Assembly (NCBI RefSeq): GCF_000471905.2
Contig: NW_006499603.1
Coordinates: 1,804,459 to 1,868,458 of the forward strand
Length of the DNA stretch: 64,000 bases
Source: Amborella trichopoda
Taxonomy: Eukaryota; Streptophyta; Magnoliopsida; Amborellales; Amborellaceae
Reading direction: 5' to 3'
In this document: piece after piece, positions 56,469 through 64,000 of the stretch
Layout: every line of letters begins with the position of its first letter
How positions within the stretch are numbered: the first letter of the stretch is position 1
The notes under the pieces: generated by a model
Told to the model about the DNA's origin: nothing
The model's input: the letters and a program-made list of their open reading frames with translations, nothing else
Database searches by the model: none
Position numbers and translations under genes: made by a program

Positions 56469-57659
56469 AGGATTCACCAAACAGGGGTGAACACTCAAAA
56501 TTCAAGCTTAATTACAATTAAAGTAATTGAAAACAAATCCAAAATTAGACGCAAATGATCAAAATGTCCCTGCGATCTTTTGCCCAAATGACGAGACCGT
56601 CCCTACATGCAAGCTGCTCTGCATGGGAAGACCTTGGAAGTTGGTTCAACAACTTGCTGAAATTTTTCAGCTTTTTCAGCAAAACAACTTCCTTCTTCTT
56701 TCAATTGCAAGCATTTGATGCCCTTCAATGGTGACCTTCTTCCCCGGGGTGAAAGTCTGGCTAGTTTTGTGAGCTTTGTTTGCTAATGCATCTCGGAGCA
56801 GTGTTGTTTTAGCTCCTGGCTCTGCTTGCAAGTCAGAGGAGAGGTCGTTGCAGTCATTTTGCACCAAGTTGGGGCCGATTTGGTGCAGATTTGTGTCTTT
56901 GGCTATTTTGGAAGGTTACCAGAGAAAGGGATTTCGACAACCGACTGGATTTTCTTCATTGGTGACCTGAGGACTTGCATTCATCGAACAAGGGATTGAA
57001 TGCAAGATTTATACCAGAATGTAACTCTGTGTGAGGTGGTTCTTTTGAACTCTCCCTCGCATCCATCCATGGCCTGGATTTCGAGCTATGCTTCACCGAT
57101 TTCGGAGCCTACTGGACCTTTTTTTTTTGTCTTGGTTTCTCTGGCTTCTTTCGTCCTCAGAAGATTGGGGGTTCCCGGTCATGCCACAGTGAGTGCCTTA
57201 GATAAAAATGATGGGGCTAGCGTGATCTAAAACATGTCAACATTTGAGTTCGATCTGATTTTAAAGAAAGGCGTCATAGGTTGGAGAAGTTGCTGTCGGA
57301 AAACCTTGACACAGCCCCATTTCTGGGACTGGTTCGGTGAAGGCGCATCGTGCTATGGTAAAACCCATGAGTTACGAGGCTGCATGAGCATAGATCCTTT
57401 TTGAGGGGTCTGATTGAGCCCAAATTTTGTCCTCGGGGTCTTTTTAACATTCTGAGCACGATGGCGATGGTATGGATCTCTGTTGCAGCCTCTCGAATAA
57501 GGCTACAGTGAAGGGTCCTTCTTTGGTGCTGGGGCACTGCACTTAGGTCACTTTGTTGGAGGCTTTATTTCTCGGCACATTCCTGACCTACGGGTGTTTT
57601 GTGAACCCGCGAGAGGAGACTATCGCCGGTTCTCTCCTTATTCGCATGGGCTCTTGGAA

Positions 57660-57679
57660 GTATGTCAAAAATGACATAC
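57660..57679. repeat. Terminal dyad of N3 LTR
   Basis: GTATGTCA at 57660-57667 and TGACATAC at 57672-57679 form a perfect 8-bp inverted repeat with a 4-base spacer, one base inside the LTR start. The 3' LTR copy near 46225-46247 has decayed. Confidence 0.85.
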
Positions 57680-57680
57680 A

Positions 57681-58620
57681 ACAGATGGTTGGGCCTTGTG
57701 GAGTTTTGACCTTGATTCTCCCTCGAAGTCTGATCCTGAGTCCCACCATGATGTCCAAGTAAGATCTCAATCTTCATTGCTTTAGATATCGTATTTGAGA
57801 ACGTGATGGGATTTGAAGCTTCCACATGAAGAGAAAAGTCTCACTTCATGTTTCTAATACATGTCTTAATAGAATCGTTCTTAGACATGGGGTTAGTTTG
57901 ATATACCATTAGATCTCTCCATCTCTAGATATACTCGTTGACTGGCTCACTGATTCCCCAGGTCATGATGAGAAGCTCTATAGCCGAAACTTCTCACTTT
58001 ACTTCATAGGAACACTTGTAGAACAAGTGTTCCATATCTTACCAGGAATGCACTGAAATTGGCGGTAATCATGCATACCATTTAAAAGTAGGCACGGACA
58101 ATGTTTCCACGAATTTTTGAACGAGCAGTTGGGAATCGGAAGCCAACTCTTAACATGCTAAGACGAAATGTTCTAGATGTTGCTGAGGTGAGTTGGTAAC
58201 GTCGAAGACAGGCAATCTTCCTTTTTCATTACCCAAGGGGAATGTGATTGTTCAATGAAGGGTGGATAAGGCTTCTTGTAATGCACATTTTTTTAGGCTT
58301 TGCAATCTGTAAGCCTTGAATACTTTGGCTGATCAAATTTTGAATATCCTCCAGGGTAAATTCCGGTAGAGTAGCTTAACAAGCTATATTATTTTGGCCC
58401 TCAGAAAAAACAGCGAGATTTGGAAGTCTCGAAACTTCAGGTATAGGGGGAGGTGGAGGTCTCCTTTCTTTTCTTTCAAATTGGGGCTCTAGGGGAGAAT
58501 TTCCTTCTTGGTCAGAGGATGCCCCAACATATCAAGGTCGAGCATCTTCAAGTCCTTTGAGCCTATTGAAGACATTGTTCAAAATATCAATAAAGCGATC
58601 CATGGGATCTTTAGGTTCTT
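57681..58620 (-). pseudogene. N4 gag: capsid fragment
   Basis: Broken reading from right to left: LTLEDIQNLISQ, KKPYPPFIEQSH, KFVETLSVPTF-like and FYKCSYEVK-like words, PGESVSQ, then the open piece 57825-57565 whose start, MEASNPITFSNTISKAMKIE, corresponds to VEASNPTSMLELISKSICIE of N1. It stops at the N3 LTR border at 57680, so the knuckle lies elsewhere or is lost. It is strongly decayed, with stops in every frame. Confidence 0.78.
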
Positions 58621-60362
58621 CACCCTCTTAGCTTACCACCATTACGTCGACTCGTTCGTTAGAATCAAGCAATTCAAAGGTAGGGGTGATCCTAGTTCTT
58701 TTCAAACCGTGATCCGGCAATCCAAGTAACAATGTTTCAGCTTTCCCCAATGGAACTTGGGAGTGCCTCAAAGATTGGGTAAGTATCGGCTCTCGATGGT
58801 CTTGAGGCTGCATTGTTGGTAAGAATGGTGAGTGAAGGCCTTGGGGCCATCTTTCAACTCGAATGAACTCAAGACGGCCTTGGGGCCATATCTCACTTGG
58901 TTGCTCATGACAGTCTTGGGGCTGTGGGTTGGATGAACCAAGTTCATCCTCTTCGACTTCCTCGGTGCAGCAGTGTACAACATCATGTGCCTCGAATTCT
59001 TCCACTTTTTGCAACAAGTAGAACATGTTTTTCCTTAGTAGGTCTTCTGGGGTTGAAGACTCTACTTTCTTTTTTCTAAGTGACACTTTTATCCCTTCTT
59101 TTGTTTGATGAGAAAGCTCTAATAAATTCTCTCCCAGAATTGGAATTGGCTTTGGCATCCAAATTGATTGGCCTGTCTCAAAGAGATGAGTGCAAGTCGA
59201 TCAATTCGAACAATGTATGATATCCCAGGAGGAGGGAGCTCGGAGTTGTCTTTGGAGGTTTGGGTTTTCTTTGAAGGGAAGTACTGCTTTGTCATCTTGG
59301 GGGGCATCATCTTGCCCCGAGTCCAGCCTCGAGGGCTAGCTCTTGCATGTGAAGAAGGAGGAGTATATAAGATGGTGCTTGAAGGGAACTTCTCAGAGCA
59401 CCATGTGGTCATGGGCTTTGAGGTGGACAAGGGTGCATTCAATTTCCCTTTTCCCTTGTACCCGGCAATAACATGGGACCTGCATGTGTGTGCATAGTCC
59501 ACAGAAGTGTTTGGAGTGGTTCGCAATCCAGCCCCTAGTGAAGTGATAGGCTTAGTATTTGAAATACCCACCTTCACAATTTGGGTGGCTTTAGAGCCAT
59601 TTTCATGAATGTGTGCAATTTTGTGGGACCTTTGATTGATTTGAAGGTCGTATGCTCATTTGGGTGCAGCCTTTGAGTAGCCTCGAGCTGAATGATTAAC
59701 ACGCGATGCATTGGAGGTTTGATGACCACCTGTTGTGGGTCCGAGTAATCAAGGTAAGATTCTGCTTGCCCCGTTTTATCACGGCAATGGTTGAACCGTT
59801 TTACATGAAGTGTGTAAATGTGTGAGGAGTGACTTTAGAGCCACTCAAGTAAGATGAACTGGTCCAGCATGAAGTGTGTGTGGGAGTGTACTGGTACTAG
59901 TAGTGTCGATGTGTAATGAGGGTGGGGTAATCTTACAATTACCCACAGAAGTTGTGGTCTTAGAAGGACCCACGAAGTGAAGAGAAGACGAGGTATTAGA
60001 ACCACCTTTACGCTTAGGACTGTCAGTGACAGAGTTCATATGAAAGGAGGTGGTTTTGGGACCACCGATGCAATTGACATCAATAGGCTTGCCTTTGATG
60101 TCGGTAGAGAGGGAACGAGTACCCTTTCCCAAGTTTCCCCTAGCCTGAACCAGGGTAATAGGGCTAGCCCGGCCACTCAAGGAATGCATGGGAGAAGTAG
60201 ATCGGATCGTCTTGCTTCCTATAGGTGAAGTCACAAATACGGGGATGATGAAATCCCCAATTTGGATGAAAGAGGACTGATTGAACTCAATGGCAATTTT
60301 AGATAAAGAAAGAAATGAGATAGTTGCTCGAGAAAAGTCCGTACCAACTATAAGGTGACGTA
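58621..60362 (-). pseudogene. N4 gag: N-terminal region
   Basis: Frames at 60234-59845 (SIGSKTIRSTSPMHSLSG, SLHFVGPSKTTTSVGN), 59577-59119 (SLGAGLRTTPNTSVDYAHTC, TTWCSEKFPSSTIL) and 59158-58628 (RPQDCHEQPSEIWPQGRLEF, RITPTFELLDSNERVDVMVV) repeat the order of landmarks of N3. A short repeat of GGCCTTGGGGCCAT words at 58800-58920 encodes PQG/PQD-type repeats. It acts as the comparison copy for N3. No domain is recognised. Confidence 0.75.
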
Positions 60363-60380
60363 TCCCCAGTGGAGTAGCCA
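60363..60380 (-). other. N4 primer-binding site (tRNA-Arg)
   Basis: The minus strand reads TGGCTACTCCACTGGGGA, 16 of 18 bases identical to TGGCGACTCCGCTGGGGA. The best Arg-type PBS in the window. Confidence 0.88.
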
Positions 60381-60382
60381 GT

Positions 60383-62393
60383 TGGTCAAGGCCTGGTTTT
60401 CGTGGATGGGGAAACCTCTCTCAAACAACTGCAAAGGGCCTACGCACTCTTGCATGCGCATGTGCTCTTTTTAGTGTGGATAGGAACCAACAATGATAGA
60501 GATTTTATCGACAAGGATGTATTCAGACGCCTACCTCGCCGTTTGGGGTTCAGAGATACACTTGGGCAGTCGCCCTCTTAGAATAATTATGAAACCCTTC
60601 AGCTGTCTGGAAGCGAGGTTTGGATGCAGACCTTCCTCAAGCTCAACACTTCATCTCGGTTCTTTATCTCAAAATTTCTATGAGAATTCGAATAAAAGTA
60701 CTTTGCCTTATTGGTGTTATTGAGTGAGTGGTTGGCCAAATAAATGATGAAGAAAGAAGGGTGAAGGAAGTTCTTTAATACTCGAGCATTACGGGACATC
60801 GCAATCAGAGCAATCAAAGAGTCAGAACTCTACGGAATGCTAACTTAGGATGACCCCACTTGAGTGAGTGAGGGCAAGAGCATCAATATCTCTCGCAACT
60901 CAACTTGACTGTATGGAGTGGAAGTTAAAGCAACAATCTGAGAGTTAACAATCTTAAAGTGGCTCAAAATGATACTAAATCATATGCTCAAGTGACAAAA
61001 GTAGCTACCAACACAAGGGGATGGAATTGGGTTAAGAGTGTTGAAGATTAAGGTCATGGGTATGTGCAGCTAGATGCCAGGTTGATGATACATGAGAATG
61101 TGGTGAGCTTAAAGTGTGTGTATGCTTGTATGGTTTGGGGGACAAGACGAGGGGCAAGTGGGAGAAGGATTTGTGTTCGCACTAGAATACGGCTCAAGGT
61201 TCAAAGACAAGTGACAGAGGGGGTAGGAAGACAAGAGACCGAAAAGGGCAAGTTCGTATTCAGAAACTGCTCACTATGATAAGGGGATGAGTGAGAGGGA
61301 GGGAAATAGAGCAGGATATGAGGGGTGTGCTGGGTCCGCCCACTGGTGTGGCCCTAAACCAGGAAATGAGAAAGAGAAATGAGGGGGAGAGAGATGTGGA
61401 GGCAAAGCGCTAGGGCCTGTGACTGATGTGGCCCTTGGTATATGCGACAAGGGGGAGAAAGGGGAGCAAAGCCGGGGTCGCAGTCTGCTGTGGCCCTGGA
61501 CGTAGAGAGGGAGGAGAGAGAGATGCTAGCAAAGAAATGAGAGGGGAGAGACGGGGCCACTGTCTGATGCGGCCTTGGATGTTTGTATGTAATGGGGGAG
61601 AAAGAGAGGAACAAGGAGAGAAAGAGAAAGTGGGCAGAGCTAGGCTCGCTATCTGCTACGACCCTAGGCTTTGTGTGTAGGAAAGAGAGGGGTAGAGACA
61701 TAAAGCAGGAAGAGAGAAGGGAGAGAGGAGAGAGAGTGGACTTGGGAGGTCCTAGCCTAGGTACACCCTCATGGGTCCTCTTGCATACACATGAGAGAGA
61801 GAAAGGGTTAGGTTTGGGTCAAGGTTAGGGACTGAGAGTGTATGGACTAGAGGTGTGGTGTATGGTTTAGGGACTATGGTGTAGGGCGTAGGATTTAGGG
61901 TGTAGTGTATGGTTTAAGGACTATGGTGTAGGGTAAGTTTCTCTCTCTACCAAAAGTTTCTCTCTCCTCTCAAGTTGATCAAGAACTTGGAAGCAAGGCA
62001 AAAATAACGAACTAAAATTCACTCTTCAATGCTCAAGTTTTCATAAAATGATCAAGCCCCATTACAAATGACATAAGCTTCCTTATATAGAGCAACCACA
62101 AAACATGAGGGGCGCCTTGCCATTGCTAGACTTCGAGAGCTTTTTCAGACGCTTCCAGTGGTAATTCGAGCGATCAATCATTATATAATTGATTCTTGAT
62201 CTATCACGAACATTTTGACACCCTTTGATCATCTTGAAATAGATTTTTCATTAAGGACCAAAAACCCAACCAAGTCCATAAGTTTCAACCACCAATTCGA
62301 TATGATCCGTGGCGTGCCGAGTCTTCATTTTACAATAAATTTCACCCGATTTGGTTTCCGTTAAAGCATATTCTAAATTTGGTAAGTTGCTGG
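60383..62393 (-). mobile_element. N4: LTR, interrupted by P2
   Basis: Begins on the plus strand at TGGTCAAGGCC two bases from the PBS. It has the layout of the N3 LTR (CGTTTGGGG-like block, TCTTAGAATAATTATGAA, AG-rich stretches at 61300-61750, TATA box CTATATAA on the minus strand at 62083-62090). The native start is not reached because P2 begins at 62394. A short direct repeat of TATGGTGTAGGG, TATGGTTTAGGGAC words lies at 61840-61930. Open frames in the AG-rich part are not genes. Confidence 0.78.
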
Positions 62394-63627
62394 TGTAGAC
62401 ACCCCATTTTAAAACTGGAAAATTCTACAGTTTCTAAACCCTTAGGACCACATTATCATAGTAAACCCAAAATCCATAGTTCACACAGCCTACCCAGTGA
62501 CCCGAAACCAGTCTGCTTGCCCGAAACCCTGTTTTGACTCAGACTTTTGTAAACGGCCTGTTTAACCCAAAAAATCATTAAAAATAGTAAAAAAATATAT
62601 TTGACCCAAATGTTTTTTGGTAGCTTCACAAGAGGTTGAGGAACGCACTTAAAAAGGAAAATCTCAATTTGGAGCATTTTTGGGTTGGGTGACAAGGCTT
62701 GTGTCTCCTAGCTTGGAGTGGGAGACATGACCCATGTCGCCCAGATTTGGGCGACACTGCTAGTGTCGGGGCGACACGGCCTGTGTCCCGTAGACCATTT
62801 TGCCCCAAAATGAAATTTTAAGGTTTTTGGACTTTTTTTTAACCTTTTTGGGCGGTACTAAGCATATCGCTCGGGCGACACAGCCCATGTCGCCCAAATC
62901 TGTGACCCTCAAAAGGCGGATCTTTGACCGAGGGATTTGTTTGTTGTGGGTAGATATTCTCCCCAACAATTTTGGCCCCCTTTTTAGCAACTTTTTGGGA
63001 CCTTTTAAAGGGGGATGGAGAGGGAGACGAGAGAGAAACAAGAGGAGACTTCAGAAAAAGAAAACACTAGAGATAGAAACCCTAAGGGACGGAGAGAAAT
63101 AGTGACAGAAGAGATAGAGATGAAAAACCTAAGGGAGCTACAAGAGAGAAAACCCTGGAAATTGTGTCACGAAGCCTTAACCTCCTAAGAGAAACCCCAG
63201 ATCTACCCTTAGGATAGAACCCTAAATTAAAGCATTCATACCGAAGAGATTGGCTGATAAACATCCGACTTAGAGAGACAAAAGAGGACCGGTTCTGATA
63301 CGGGCAAGCCCCATAAGGGTCATGAGTCCTGAGCCATCCGGCCCAGTTCGTTATCATTTCTTTCTTTTTCTTCTTATTTTATTATTTAAATTTTATTTTG
63401 ATTTGTTTCGTTAATTTTATTTCAAATTGCATTTTGGATGTTTAGATCACGATGGCCTTGCCCAGATCTGAGAACAGATCTGCTCGTTTCCCGACAGAAC
63501 TGGCCTCAGATCTGAATTTGATTTGTCTCACTTCTTTATCATACTATTTTTTGCATTTTCATTTAGTTTTAGGTGTTAAAATCGAGAGATATTTATCATA
63601 AGATTTGTCTGATTTTCATCATAAATA
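62394..63627 (+). mobile_element. P2: 5' LTR
   Basis: The LTR of about 1.23 kb begins TGTAGACACCCCATTTTAAA and ends ATAAATA, matching P1 at both ends. It has CGACAC/GTGTCG words at 62690-62910 and GGGAC, AGATCTGCTCGTTTCCCG shared with P1 near the end. A possible TATA-like TTTTAAAGG is at about 63002. No gene is seen. Confidence 0.88.
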
Positions 63628-63630
63628 GTT

Positions 63631-63648
63631 TGGCGTCCACCGTGGGGA
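63631..63648 (+). other. P2 primer-binding site (tRNA-Lys)
   Basis: TGGCGTCCACCGTGGGGA matches 16 of 18 bases of TGGCGCCCACCGTGGGGC, three bases after the LTR end. Confidence 0.83.
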
Positions 63649-64000
63649 GTTTCGAGCTTGATCCAAGCGCCAAAGTACAGTTTTATTTCGTTATTTTTCA
63701 CTGTGATCAGTCACAAAAAGTCTCAGGAATCTACGGGGATCAGGATCCAGGGTTTTGGTGCTCTGAAACCCTGTCAAATCTAGGCAACACCAGAAGTGTC
63801 GCCTAGGTGACACCACAAATGTTGCCTGGACGACACCACAAGTGTCGCCTAGGTGACACCACCAGTGTAGCCCAGATCTAGGGCGACACTCTTCGTGTCG
63901 CCCAAAATTCAAAAGTTTCAGAACTTGTTAAAACTTTGAAAATCTATTCTAGGTCCTTTTTTAATGATTGTTCACAAACTTTTAAAGAAAAATAAAATTT
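63649..64000 (+). other. P2 leader with palindromic repeats
   Basis: Non-coding leader that runs off the window. At 63778-63905 it carries tandem CGCCTAGGTGACACCAC and AAGTGTCGCC words, about 20 bp each, with a GGGCGACAC...GTGTCGCCC pair. The P1 leader has a related cluster at 36962-37040. Confidence 0.75.

Larger units (their letters stand above)
55697..57680 (-). mobile_element. N3: 5' LTR
   Basis: The LTR of about 1.98 kb ends natively GACATCA (55697) and starts natively TGTATGTCATTTTTG (57680). It matches the 3' LTR piece at 44696-46247. It contains an AG microsatellite near 56170-56195 and the TATA box CTATATAA on the minus strand at 56461-56468. Its left third (55700-56093) has no partner in the window because N1 interrupts the 3' LTR there. 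ACAGA (57681-57685) would be the target duplication. Confidence 0.9.

Noticed and set aside
1..64000. Host genes, tRNA or rRNA genes
   Set aside because: No exon-like conserved coding, tRNA cloverleaf with A and B boxes, or rRNA core sequence was seen. The tRNA-like words are primer-binding sites or their complements.

Overview
The window is repeat-rich nuclear DNA of a flowering plant. It has no recognisable host gene, rRNA or tRNA. Almost every base can be placed in nested, decayed Ty3/gypsy LTR retrotransposons. The evidence is LTRs ending TG...CA, primer-binding sites (PBS) for plant tRNA-Arg, tRNA-Lys and initiator tRNA-Met, and Gag, protease, RT, RNase H, integrase and chromodomain remnants with many stops and frameshifts. 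The layout suggests pericentromeric heterochromatin of a large genome. Lineage assignments are from motif recognition only. The order of events comes from junctions, target-site duplications (TSDs) and comparison of copies inside the window.

Layout, left to right. E1 (1-2241 and 5159-6145, minus) is a decayed Tat-type gag-pol element. It is interrupted by S1 (2247-5153), a solo LTR with a perfect 5-bp TSD (AGTAG). C1 (6146-8686, plus) is the 5' part of a Tekay/Del-like chromovirus. C2 (8687-16211, plus) is a nearly complete element of the same family that lacks all but the tail of its 5' LTR. N1 (16212-22485, resuming at 44354-44695, minus) is a gag element with a 3.5-kb LTR. N2 (22486-44353, plus) is a gag-only element with large minisatellite arrays and no pol. 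It is inserted in the N1 LTR with a recognisable TSD. P1 (35319 to about 43757, plus) is a Tat-type element with protease, RT, two RNase H domains and integrase, but most of its gag is missing. It is inserted in the 3' LTR of N2. N3 (44696-57680, minus) is a second gag-only element with arrays, and its 3' LTR was the target of N1. N4 (57681-62393, minus) is the gag and LTR of a related element, and its gag was the target of N3. P2 (62394-64000, plus) is the LTR and leader of a second P-type element inserted in the N4 LTR. There is an assembly gap of 34 N at 31783-31816.

The insertions are therefore nested five deep: N4, then N3, N1, N2 and P1, with C2 inside N1 and P2 inside N4. N2 and N3 keep Gag but have no pol, while P1 keeps Pol but has lost most of Gag. 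This suggests, by inference only, that gag-only elements of this group used enzymes supplied in trans. The least ordinary material is the set of minisatellites built into the LTRs and untranslated regions. Several have unrelated sequences, yet their units carry a short dyad. Other notable sites are a hairpin-type filler at the broken 3' end of P1 and repeated copies of a tRNA-Arg 3'-end-like motif in N2.
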